Origin: Bryobacteraceae bacterium | GTDB lineage: Bacteria; Acidobacteriota; Terriglobia; Bryobacterales; Bryobacteraceae | Assembly: GCA_041394945.1 (NCBI GenBank) | Contig: JAWKHH010000001.1 | Coordinates: 372,001 to 436,000, forward strand | Length of the DNA: 64,000 bases | Direction of reading: 5' to 3' | Shown here: positions 40,870-49,568 of the stretch, piece by piece | Layout: each line of letters opens with the position of its first letter | Numbering within the stretch: the first letter of the stretch is position 1 | The notes under the pieces: generated by a model | Seen by the model: the letters and a program-made list of their open reading frames with translations, nothing else | Told to the model about the DNA's origin: nothing | The model's database searches: none | Translations under genes and position numbers: made by a program

Positions 40870-42320
40870 TTCCAAGCGCTCACTGGGAACGTTCAGTCCG
40901 ATGGCGATCCAAACGTTCTATCGAATCACACTGACAGCGCGGCGGGCGTGATCGAGCAGAAACGGCAGTTTGCGCAAGTCACCGGAAGCAAGAACGATAT
41001 CGGCGGTTCCCAGCGCCAGATCCGTTGATCGGCCGGGATGCCGCGGCCCAAAGCCTGGGCATCGTTGATTCCATCCCCCGCCGTCGCTGCCGCGCCCCGC
41101 CTTTGACGCCTCTCCTCGATCGCGGCCAGTTTCTGGTCCGGAAGCAATACGGCGCGAACCTCGGTGATGCCCAACTTGCCTCCAACACCCTCCGCTGCAC
41201 GCCGGTTGTCCCAGTGAGCATCGCCATTTCCCTGACGCCGAGGGCACGAAGCTGATCCACAGCATCGCGGGCGCCTTCGCGGATCGGATCCGTCAAAACC
41301 CGGCGATCGCCCAGACTTCATGATTCGTCCCGCCGGAGAATGACTGTATCCCGAGCCTCCTCCAAGGTCTGAACGCCGATCTCGCCTTCTGCTCAGCGTC
41401 CACGACGCGCATGAAATCGCTCCACGGCTTTCGGTTCAACGCCTCTGTCGCGGGCGAACTCGACAAGGGCCGCGCCCACTGAGTGTTCACTGTGCAGTTC
41501 CAGGCCGACAAGGCTCTCCAGGACCTCCGTTTCCGGCCTGCCGTTGACGGGATGAAAGCTACGCACCTTCGGCTGGCCCAATGGTGAGCACGCCAGTTTT
41601 GTCGAAGGCGATGGCGCGGAGCCGGGCCGCTTCTTCGAGAAACGCGCCACCCTTCACAAGCACTCCGCACCGCGCCGCGGAGGACAGCGCGGAAACGATC
41701 GCGATGGGCGTTGAGACCACTGGCGCGCAAGGACGCGAAATCAGCAGGACGACCATTCCCTGATAGAACCACTGGGCGGCGGCGCCACCGGCCACCAGCG
41801 GAGGCAGAAGCGCCATCGCGGCCGCCAGCGCGAGGATCGCCGGTGTGCAGTAACGCGCGAGTCGCTCCACGAACTGCTCGCTGGGCGCACGGCGGTGCTG
41901 TGCGCCCTCCGCCATCCGCACGATTCGCGCCAATGCAGTGTCGGAAGATGTGCTGGTAGTGCGACTCTCGATGCTCCCCAGATCGTTCAGGGTTCCTGCA
42001 AAGACCCCGTCGCCCGGACGCTGCCCAACAGCCGTCGCTTCTCCCGTGATAATTCCCTGGTCGACGGATTAACTCACCAGCCACCACCACGCGTCCTCTT
42101 CCTCTCGGCGGACCACTCCTCGCACCGCATCCCCGCGCGGTTCGCCTCCTCGATTTCTCTATTGCCAACCACCGCCGGATCGAGTGTCACCACGGTCTTT
42201 GACTTCACCACGTAGAAGGCCAGTTCGAGTACTCCGGGGCGTCCGCCCAATTCTTTTCTCAATAGCGCCTCTTGCTCTGCGCAGTCCAGACCAGGAAATG
42301 CGGAGTTCGAGCCTTCTCAC
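40870..42320 (-). pseudogene. Decayed Zn/Cd-translocating P-type ATPase (ZntA/CadA-like)
   Basis: Read piecewise on the minus strand: a heavy-metal domain (GLDCAEQEALLRKELG then GVLELAFYVVKSKTVVTLDP); VDQGIITGEATAVGQRPGDG and the core to AFDKTGVLTIG (phosphorylation Asp); HSEHSVGAALVEFARDRG; VLTDPIREGARDAVDQLRALGV; AGDGINDAQALG (hinge); and LALGTADIVLASGDLRKLPFLL. These lie in at least five different frames. The membrane metal motif CPC reads RPC, and a CAG-to-TAG type nonsense codon interrupts the final part (VIR-stop-NVWIAIGLNV). It cannot make a functional pump. Confidence 0.88.
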
Positions 42321-42439
42321 GATTGGGTCAGGATAATGCAGGCGGAACGCGGCCAGTGAGGATCAACTCGCTGCCGGACTTTTACCGCCGCCGAGCGGGT
42401 ACATTTCGTCGGTGAGCGGAATTTTCGTTGGCGACATGA

Positions 42440-42737
42440 AAACACAGTCAGTATTCGTCAACTGCAGACTTGTTCAAGAGTCGTCATGAACCCGCCAGCC
42501 TGCCGCTTCCACCATCACCCGAATGTCCTCCCGCGAGACGAAAGCCTTTCCACAGTCTCGCAACGGCTCCAGATCCTACGCACCGAGAGCGTCGTCGGTC
42601 CGCGGCGATCCGGCAAGCACATCAACCAGGCGCTCGCCGACGCACCCTGCACTGAGCTTGCCTTCAACGCGGTGGAGCATGCCAGCGAGAATCCGGCTCG
42701 GCGCAGGCCGCCGGGATCCCCAGTCAACAAGAAGTAA
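42440..42737 (+). pseudogene. Decayed ArsR/SmtB-type repressor
   Basis: In one frame, ADLFKSRHEPASLPLPPSPE resembles the damaged first helices. After a frame change, ESLSTVSQRLQILRTESVVG, then RRSGKHINQALAD and ELAFNAVEHASEN match the recognition helix, wing and C-terminal helix of zinc-type ArsR/SmtB regulators. No start codon is in frame. It is divergent from the broken ATPase, the normal arrangement for a repressor and its exporter. Confidence 0.7.
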
Positions 42738-42744
42738 ATTGCCT

Positions 42745-42912
42745 ATGTCCAACGAACATCGAATTCATCAAGGCCACTCGCACGTGCACGGGGCCGCCTG
42801 CGGCCACGTCGCGGTAAAGCACGGTGATCATGTCGGCTACCTCGTCGGTGGGCATCTTCACCATCAGCATGACGGCCATTGTGACGACCACGGCGCGCTG
42901 CCGGTTGATTAG
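42745..42912 (+). CDS. Small His-rich putative metal-binding protein
   Basis: A 55-aa protein with 15 His and 2 Cys: QGHSHVHGAACGHVAVKHGDH near the start and GGHLHHQHDGHCDDHG near the end. Such peptides are found beside ArsR/SmtB-type zinc regulators and metal transporters, where they are thought to buffer or deliver zinc. It lies 7 bp after the decayed repressor gene and is convergent with the large receptor gene. Unlike its neighbours the frame is intact. Confidence 0.7.
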   Translation: MSNEHRIHQGHSHVHGAACGHVAVKHGDHVGYLVGGHLHHQHDGHCDDHGALPVD

Positions 42913-42933
42913 TACGCTTTTCGCGTCAGGTTG

Positions 42934-45900
42934 CTAGAAGGCCAGCTTCAGCCCGAGTTGTATCTGTCGCGGGTTACTCCCGGCGAGGGTCCCGGTGATT
43001 CGACCGAACCGGGCGTCGCTCAATACCCCAATGGGCGGCCCGAGGATTGCGCGATTGAAGATGTTGAAGAAGTTCGCCTCGAAGCCGATCTGCATCCCCT
43101 CTTTCACCGGAACATTCTTGATCACAGAAAGGTCGTAGAATCTCACAGACGGGCCAAAAAGCGTATTGCGCCGGGTTGCTGCGTAAGGATCGGTGACGTT
43201 GGCCGGGTTTCCCAGGCGCTGGTCTGCTTCCGCCTTAGGCAGCCAGAACTGTGTCTTGCCAAAGCGGCCGTCTGAGTAGATATCCGAAAGCGATCCCTGG
43301 CGCAGCGCAGGGCGGGGACTGGTCGTGATGCCCACGTCGGCGTAGTCAACGCCGGAGCTGAGATAAACCGGAAGCGCCGTCCGAAGCTGCGCCAGGCCGG
43401 CCAGTGAGAGTTCGCCGATCACGGCGCTGATCGCGCGAGGGAGATTGGCGCCGAAACGCCGTCCCCGCCCCAGCGGGAGTTCGACGACATGGCTGATGGC
43501 GAGGTTGTGCCGAATGTCGAAATCCGAGTTGCCGCGTTCGGCCAGGATCGGCCTCGGCGCCCAGCTTTGGGCGTCGCCCTGGAAACCCGCGGCCGGTGTG
43601 CCTCGCAGGTTGATCAGAGTTGGAAACTGCGCCAACCCAGGCGCCGGGTTGCGGACGGAGTTGTCGCCAACGTCCTGCGAGTAGGTGTCGACGGAATGCC
43701 CGTAGGTGTAGGAGACGGTGAAGTCGATGCCCCGCGAGAACCGGTGACGGGCGAACATCTGCAATGAATGGTATGTGGAATCCGCGCTGTTGTCGGTGTA
43801 GCGATAGCGGGCGTAGCGCGAGTCCGGCCGCGCGGCCTGAGGAACGCTGCCCAGTCCGTTGGGTTCACTCCAACGATAAAGTCCAGTCGCGCGGAGTCCG
43901 GAATAGGCAATCGTCACGCTGGTTTGCGCGGTAAGCTTCTGTTCCACCGCCGCGTTGAATCGATAGCTCGTGGGGCTGCGAAGCCCCGGATCGATGACAC
44001 GCTGTTGTGGCGGCGTGTCGGTGCGCAGAGGAATCTGCGCTCGGGCGGGAAAAGTGAGATTGGTGAAAATACTGGAGTGCGCGTACGGCGAGTTCAGTAC
44101 GCCGAAGTCGAAGAGCCGTTGGAAGAACCGGTCTGTGTACATGCCCCACGCCGCTCGCAGAATCGTGCTGCTGTTTCCGCGCACATTCCACGCGACTCCC
44201 ACGCGAGGCTGCCAGTTGTTGCGGTCCGGGTTGAATAGAGGACGGTCCTCCGCCACGCTGAACATCCCATTGGCCGTTGGCCCGAAGGTGAAGGGGCTGA
44301 TTCCCGCCACCGGTTGTCCGGCCGTGTTGACCGCGTAGAGATTCCCTTGGAAGTTCCCCACGACTCCGATCGCACCGGCGGGGCTATAACGAAGCCCGGC
44401 ATTCACACTGATATCGGAACGCCAGCGGAAGTCGGCTTGCACAAAGTATTCCTGTTCGGTGCCGCGCCAGCCGCGTTGCGGTGTAGACGGAGAACCGTTG
44501 ATGCCGTAGAGTGTCGTGTTCAGATCGGTGACGACGGCCTCCGGTTGATCGGGGCGCGCACCGAGATAACCATTCGGCCCCACCAGCCCGGCGAATTGCA
44601 TGAACGACGCGTTGCTGACCAGAATGTTGTTGACGATGAGCCGTCGCAGGTCAAGTCCGCTCCGCAAAGTCAAACGGCCCTTCGTCCAGGCGTGCATGAG
44701 CGAACCCTGCGGAACGGTCTGGTTGTCCATCAGCCCCAACGAACGCGGGATCACAACCGGACTCAAAGACGTGCCGTTGGCGCGAAACTGAAGGCCGAGT
44801 TGCGAGTCTACGCCGAAATCGACCAATGCTTTTTCCAGAGGATCACGTGGAGCGTCGAAGATCCTCGAACGCATCAGGCTGGCGCGTCCTTCGATCGTCT
44901 GCGACGCGCTCAATACATAGACAAGCTGTACCGTGGCAGACTGCCACCGCCTCCGGCTATCCTCCACAACCCCCGCTACGGCTCGCTGATTGATGCTGGC
45001 GAACGGCTGCGCGAAAGCGTAACGCGCGCTCACGGCGAGGCGGTCCGACAAGCGATGGTCGGTGCGCAGCAGAAAGGCGTCCTGCGAAACGTCTCGCGTA
45101 TTCGTGGTGGAGAGAAGAACCGAGCCGGCCTCGCCATCTGCCTGGCTTCCGTTGAACAGGGCCGTCGGGAAGCCCGCTGCAGTGGCCGCGGTGCGCTCGG
45201 CCGCAGTCAACGGACTGAACGAGCCCGGAGGATTACCCGACGCCGGCGCCACGCCGCGATCGATGTAGAAGATTCGCATGAGCCGTCCGAAGTTGCCCGG
45301 CATCAGATTCAGCAAGTCGGCGTTCGGTACCGTGGCCGAAGCAGTCTGCTCCAGCTTCTGCCGGAATCCTTCGTAGCTGGCGAAGAAGAAATGCCGGTTC
45401 CGGACAATCGGCCCGCCGACCGTTCCGCCGAACAGATTCTGCTTGAACGGCGGCGCCACGCTGCGCCTTGACCCATCTTTTGCGAAGAATGGCCCATAGT
45501 TGAAAAAATCGCGTGCATCGAGCTTGTTATTGCGGAGATAGTGATAGAGCGATCCGTGGAACTCGTTCGAACCTGACTTCGTGATGATGTTCACCTGGCC
45601 GCCGGACCCGCGTCCGAAGGTCGCGTCGGCATTCGATGTGATGATGCTGAACTCCTGAACCGCTTCCGTGGATACCAGGTTCGGAGAAGCGCCATTGAAC
45701 TCGGCTGCGCCTCCTCCACCGAGCGAGAGCCCGCTCGACCCGCGTTCGTCGTTCGCGGACGAGCCATCGATGGTGTATGTGTTGGCGACGGGACGAGCGC
45801 CGCTCATGGATGGATTGTTGGGACTCCCGCTGGCGATGCCCGGAGCCAGCAGCACCAGCTTGGCGAAGTTCTCACCGTTGAGCGGCAGTTCCCGGACGCG

Positions 45901-46311
45901 CCGTTCATTCACCCTGCCACCCAGTTCAACGCGCTGCGACTGAACGATGTCGGTATCGGCCATGACCGTGACAAACTCCGAAGTCTCGCCGATCGCCAAT
46001 GCCACGTCGGCGACGCCGGTTTCATTCAGCGCTACTTCGACGCCTTCGCGAAGGGCCTTCCGAAACCCGGCCTTCTCCACCGTCAGATCGTATCGCCCCG
46101 GGGTCACGCGAACAAATTGGTAGGAGCCCTCAGCGTCGCTGGTGCCCTTCCATTCCGCGCCCGTCCCGGAACTGGAAAGTGTAAGTCCAGCGCGCGGAAC
46201 TCCAAGCCCGGCCGGGTCGAGAATCCGTCCGCGCAGAGTTCCGTGGATCGATGTCTGGGCCACCAGAGCCCCTGAAAGCGCCAGGAAGGACAAAATGCGA
46301 GCGAGTGCCAT
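42934..46311 (-). CDS. Oar-like TonB-dependent receptor with carboxypeptidase-regulatory domain
   Basis: An 1125-aa outer-membrane protein: signal peptide (ARILSFLALSGALVAQ), a carboxypeptidase-regulatory beta-sandwich (GTLRGRILDPAGLGVPRAGLTL to about 110), plug (RVRELPLNGENFAKLVLLAPG, YTIDGSSANDERGSS, TFGRGSGGQVNIITKSGSN) and a long barrel ending in IQLGLKLAF with terminal Phe. This architecture is greatly expanded in Acidobacteria and is presumed to import large glycans or peptides, or act in adhesion. No partner gene is adjacent; its substrate is unknown. Confidence 0.9.
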   Translation of the reverse strand: MALARILSFLALSGALVAQTSIHGTLRGRILDPAGLGVPRAGLTLSSSGTGAEWKGTSDAEGSYQFVRVTPGRYDLTVEKAGFRKALREGVEVALNETGVADVALAIGETSEFVTVMADTDIVQSQRVELGGRVNERRVRELPLNGENFAKLVLLAPGIASGSPNNPSMSGARPVANTYTIDGSSANDERGSSGLSLGGGGAAEFNGASPNLVSTEAVQEFSIITSNADATFGRGSGGQVNIITKSGSNEFHGSLYHYLRNNKLDARDFFNYGPFFAKDGSRRSVAPPFKQNLFGGTVGGPIVRNRHFFFASYEGFRQKLEQTASATVPNADLLNLMPGNFGRLMRIFYIDRGVAPASGNPPGSFSPLTAAERTAATAAGFPTALFNGSQADGEAGSVLLSTTNTRDVSQDAFLLRTDHRLSDRLAVSARYAFAQPFASINQRAVAGVVEDSRRRWQSATVQLVYVLSASQTIEGRASLMRSRIFDAPRDPLEKALVDFGVDSQLGLQFRANGTSLSPVVIPRSLGLMDNQTVPQGSLMHAWTKGRLTLRSGLDLRRLIVNNILVSNASFMQFAGLVGPNGYLGARPDQPEAVVTDLNTTLYGINGSPSTPQRGWRGTEQEYFVQADFRWRSDISVNAGLRYSPAGAIGVVGNFQGNLYAVNTAGQPVAGISPFTFGPTANGMFSVAEDRPLFNPDRNNWQPRVGVAWNVRGNSSTILRAAWGMYTDRFFQRLFDFGVLNSPYAHSSIFTNLTFPARAQIPLRTDTPPQQRVIDPGLRSPTSYRFNAAVEQKLTAQTSVTIAYSGLRATGLYRWSEPNGLGSVPQAARPDSRYARYRYTDNSADSTYHSLQMFARHRFSRGIDFTVSYTYGHSVDTYSQDVGDNSVRNPAPGLAQFPTLINLRGTPAAGFQGDAQSWAPRPILAERGNSDFDIRHNLAISHVVELPLGRGRRFGANLPRAISAVIGELSLAGLAQLRTALPVYLSSGVDYADVGITTSPRPALRQGSLSDIYSDGRFGKTQFWLPKAEADQRLGNPANVTDPYAATRRNTLFGPSVRFYDLSVIKNVPVKEGMQIGFEANFFNIFNRAILGPPIGVLSDARFGRITGTLAGSNPRQIQLGLKLAF

Positions 46312-46565
46312 AGCCGCAAGTCTGCGGCAGGTAGCCCGGATTTCCGCGCCTAATCTTACCGGCGGCCCGCGGCGCGGAATGAATGGTCGTTTGCCGGTGG
46401 TGGACGGCGCGTCGGAACTCCGGCTTCCGCCGGCGGGCTACCCCCGAGTCGGCTGGCTCTCCCCGGTCCGCCGTCGCAGCTCGGCGGGCGGCAGGAACTG
46501 AGGGCGCTGGTTGAGTTGGAGAGGGCCCATGAGTGCGATGAGAAGGCTCCGTCTTCAAACACCCA

Positions 46566-47411
46566 TCACCCACCGCCACGACCACGCATCACCTCCAGGA
46601 TCGCCGAATTGTCCGCGTCGCCGAACCCGGCCGCCGCCGCTTCGGCTAACAACCGCTCGTGCACACCGCTCAGCGTTAACTCGATCCCGCCCCGGGCCGC
46701 CTCAGCCAGGATCAGCCGCACATCCTTATGATGCTGCCGTAGCCGGGCTTCCGGAGTCCAGTCTCGCTCGAGCATCTTCTTCCCCTTCCGGTCCATCGCC
46801 GCCGAATACGCCGGACCGGCACGAAGCACCTCGAGCGCCGCCACCGGGTCAACGCCGGTCGCCTCGGCAAAAGCCAGTCCCTCGGCGAGAACGGCGCGAT
46901 TCAAACCGAGCACTAGGTTCACCACCAGTTTCATCCGCGCGCCCGCCCCCCGCGGACCAACATGAAAGACCCGAGCGGCGATCGCTTCGAACAATCCGGC
47001 GGCGGCGGCGATATCGGCCGGATCGCCGCCGGCCATCACCACCGCGTCACGCCCGCGCACCTGCTCGCTCGATCCCGCGATCGTCGCATCCACATACCGC
47101 GGAAGGCGCCGGCCAATCTCGGCAATCTCAGTGGGGTCGCCGGTCGTTGTATCGATCACAGCCGCGTCGCCCACCGAAGCGGCGATTTCGTCGGCCACGG
47201 CCGCACTCACCGAAGCATCGGGCAGGCACAAGACGACAAACGGACCAGCGGCGGCTTCAACGGCGGAACCAAGCGGACGCGCCCCAACCCGCGACACAAC
47301 CTCCAAGCGCGCCGGGTCCGTATCGAAGGCCGAAACCTCGAATCCGGCGATCACCAGCCGTTCAACAATTGCCGTACCGAGCAGTCCGGCTCCGATCAGT
47401 CCTACGCGCAT
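46566..47411 (-). CDS. NAD(P)-dependent oxidoreductase, 3-hydroxyisobutyrate dehydrogenase family
   Basis: A 281-aa beta-hydroxyacid dehydrogenase. GLIGAGLLGTAIVERLV is the Rossmann motif at the N-terminus; VDATIAGSSEQVRGRDAVVMAGG is the substrate-binding region near 115-140, where the family usually has DAPVSGG; GPRGAGARMKLVVNLVLG near 155 supplies the catalytic Lys. A C-terminal helical domain closes the active site. The altered DATIAGS motif means the substrate may differ from 3-hydroxyisobutyrate. It is divergent from the respiratory cluster. Confidence 0.87.
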   Translation of the reverse strand: MRVGLIGAGLLGTAIVERLVIAGFEVSAFDTDPARLEVVSRVGARPLGSAVEAAAGPFVVLCLPDASVSAAVADEIAASVGDAAVIDTTTGDPTEIAEIGRRLPRYVDATIAGSSEQVRGRDAVVMAGGDPADIAAAAGLFEAIAARVFHVGPRGAGARMKLVVNLVLGLNRAVLAEGLAFAEATGVDPVAALEVLRAGPAYSAAMDRKGKKMLERDWTPEARLRQHHKDVRLILAEAARGGIELTLSGVHERLLAEAAAAGFGDADNSAILEVMRGRGGG

Positions 47412-47578
47412 TTAGAGTCCAAACTAGCGCATTTCCGTGCCGCGCACCCCGGCGCAACCCGGGTTACATCGCGGACTGTCCTGGGGGAAATGCCCCAAGC
47501 GCCAACTGGGGGTGGCAGAACGCACAAGAAATGCGCATATCGCGGTGGCCTCTCAATTGCAACGAAAGGCCCGACGAA

Positions 47579-47779
47579 ATGGATCTGACCGGACTCGCCA
47601 TCCTCGCCAGCATATTTATGGGGCTGGGTGCGGCGAGCCTCTTCATTTTCGCCGTCAAGAAAGACCTCTTTCGCGACTTCGAAAACGTCAAGTATCAGGT
47701 GTTCTGGTCCGATCTCGAGGAACTCGTCGATTCCACCAGGGAGGCAACCGATGGGTCTGAAGGAGAAACCGGCGAGTAG
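47579..47779 (+). CDS. ccoS: CcoS-like cbb3 oxidase maturation protein
   Basis: A 66-aa single-helix protein (LAILASIFMGLGAASLFIFAV) followed by KKDLFRDFENVKYQVFWSDLEEL, close to the W/G-x-Q/DD type C-terminal segment of CcoS/FixS, which is needed to insert heme or copper into cbb3 oxidase. It starts the respiratory cluster and overlaps the Rieske gene by 29 nt. The ATG is the only reasonable start. Confidence 0.65.
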   Translation: MDLTGLAILASIFMGLGAASLFIFAVKKDLFRDFENVKYQVFWSDLEELVDSTREATDGSEGETGE

Positions 47780-48239
47780 TCCGGAACAGGAAGCACAGGC
47801 GAACCGGCGCCGCGTGTTGTCGTGGCTGAGCGGCTTCGGGCTGTTCGGATCCGCGATTCTCAGCGCATTCTCGAACTTTGTCTTCATTAAGCCGCGCGCC
47901 ACGTACGGTCAGCCGCAGCGGTTCTCAATCGGCAAACCGGAAGATTACCCGCCGGGCACGAAGCTTGCCTTGGACACACGCGGCATCTGCGTCGTCCGCG
48001 AGGCCAACCGCGTGGCGGCGATCTCCACAACGTGCACGCACCTCGGATGTGTGGTGAGCCCGTCGGATACCGGATTCTCGTGCCCCTGCCACGGGTCCCG
48101 GTATGACCAGGACGGCAACGTATCGGCCGGTCCGGCGCCGAAGGCTCTCGCCTGGTACAAAGTGACGCTCGCGCCGAACGGCGAACTTGAGGTCGACAAA
48201 GACCATCAGATCGATTCGGGAACTTACTTCAACTTATGA
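47751..48239 (+). CDS. Rieske iron-sulfur protein of a bc-type complex
   Basis: A 162-aa protein: an N-terminal membrane anchor (VLSWLSGFGLFGSAILSAFSNF) and a Rieske domain with CTHLGC (Cys95, His97; Cys100) and CPCHGS (Cys111, His114; Cys113). Cys95/His97/Cys111/His114 hold the [2Fe-2S] cluster and Cys100-Cys113 form the disulfide. It transfers electrons from quinol to cytochrome c. The stop overlaps the cytochrome b start (ATGA). Confidence 0.93.
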   Translation: MGLKEKPASSPEQEAQANRRRVLSWLSGFGLFGSAILSAFSNFVFIKPRATYGQPQRFSIGKPEDYPPGTKLALDTRGICVVREANRVAAISTTCTHLGCVVSPSDTGFSCPCHGSRYDQDGNVSAGPAPKALAWYKVTLAPNGELEVDKDHQIDSGTYFNL

Positions 48240-49552
48240 ACGCGCAACCCGTCGACGCTCCTCCGGCGCCGCATGAGCCGCCGCGCCCGTCCTCCCATGG
48301 CGGATTTACCGGCGTGCTGCGCGCGCTGCCCAAGAACGCTTGGGAATCCGTCTTCCGCCACTCGCTCCCTGCGTCGGATCTCGGCCGCTCGCAAACCACG
48401 TTCACCAACTTCTTCCTCCACATCCACCCGGTTAAAGTGAACCGGCACACACTGAAGCCGCTGTTCACTCTGGGGCTGGGCCTCATGTCGTTTTTCCTCT
48501 TCGTGGTTCTCGTAGTCACGGGAATCCTGTTGATGTTCTACTACGTGCCATCCACCGAACAGGCTTATGACCGCATGCTCGACCTCCGCGGTTCCGTCGC
48601 CTTCGGCACGTTTCTCAGGAACATGCATCGCTGGTCCGCGCACCTGATGGTGGCCCTGGTGGCAATGCACATGGCCCGCGTGTTCTTCACCGGCTCCTAC
48701 AAGAAACCCCGTGAATTCAATTGGGTGCTCGGCGTACTTCTTCTGCTCGTCACGCTCCTGCTAAGCTTCACCGGATACCTCCTCCCGTGGGACCAGTTGG
48801 CATTCTGGGCGATCACCGTCGGCGCATCCATCGCCAGCTACGCGCCCGTGGTCGGCAATGAGATCCGTTATCTGCTGCTCGGCGACAACGCCGTCGGTCA
48901 GGAAGCGCTGCTCCGCTTCTACGTGTTGCATGTCGCCGTTCTTCCGGCGGTGCTCACCACGCTCATCGCCGTCCACTTCTGGCGCATCCGGAAAGATGGC
49001 GGATTGTCCAGGCCGGAGAAGGCCGCCACGCCAGTACCCGCCGCCGCTGGACCGGCGCCCGGTGCGACCCCCAGGCCAAGGCTGTTCGGGATGCAGGGCG
49101 TCGTCCGCGGACCGTTCACCAAGCTTGGCAACACCAGCGAAGACTCACTCATGAGTTGGCCGAACCTGTTCATGGCGGAGCTCTTCGTCTTCGTGGTGAC
49201 GCTCGCCGTGGTGCTCGTGCTGGCGCTTCTCTTCAACGCACCGCTCGAAGAACCGGTCAACGTCACCCATCCGCCAAATCCCGCCAAGGCGCCGTGGTAC
49301 TTCCTCGGGCTGCAGGAACTCGTCAGTTATTCGGCGTTCTGGGGCGGCGTGGGGATCCCCGGCCTCATGGTGGCGCTTCTGCTACTCGCTCCCTACCTCG
49401 ATCGAAAGCCCGGTGGCGAAGGCCGATGGTTCGCTCGAGAGCGCCTGCTCGCCAACACGATCTTCCTCACCTTCGCTCTGGTGAACGTGCTGTTGATCCT
49501 CATCGGAACGTTTTTCCGAGGCGCCAACTGGGCCTTCGTCTCGCCATGGTAA
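48236..49552 (+). CDS. Cytochrome b of a bc-type complex
   Basis: A 438-aa, about eight-helix protein carrying the b and subunit-IV-like halves in one chain. The helix near residue 120-150 contains RNMHRWSAHLMVALVAMHMARVF with two heme-ligand His; HVAVLPAVLTTLIAVHFWRI holds the other pair; and NPAKAPWYFLGLQELVSY resembles the PEWY/PDW quinol-site region but reads PWYF. Quinol oxidation and transmembrane electron transfer are the role. The N-terminal ~75 residues before the first helix are longer than usual. Confidence 0.9.
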   Translation: MNAQPVDAPPAPHEPPRPSSHGGFTGVLRALPKNAWESVFRHSLPASDLGRSQTTFTNFFLHIHPVKVNRHTLKPLFTLGLGLMSFFLFVVLVVTGILLMFYYVPSTEQAYDRMLDLRGSVAFGTFLRNMHRWSAHLMVALVAMHMARVFFTGSYKKPREFNWVLGVLLLLVTLLLSFTGYLLPWDQLAFWAITVGASIASYAPVVGNEIRYLLLGDNAVGQEALLRFYVLHVAVLPAVLTTLIAVHFWRIRKDGGLSRPEKAATPVPAAAGPAPGATPRPRLFGMQGVVRGPFTKLGNTSEDSLMSWPNLFMAELFVFVVTLAVVLVLALLFNAPLEEPVNVTHPPNPAKAPWYFLGLQELVSYSAFWGGVGIPGLMVALLLLAPYLDRKPGGEGRWFARERLLANTIFLTFALVNVLLILIGTFFRGANWAFVSPW

Positions 49553-49568
49553 CGGAAAGGACGCGCCG

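Noticed and set aside
46511..47578. Upstream extension of the ccoS frame to over 400 codons
   Set aside because: The extension is Arg/Pro-rich and antisense to the dehydrogenase gene; the 66-aa form alone matches CcoS.
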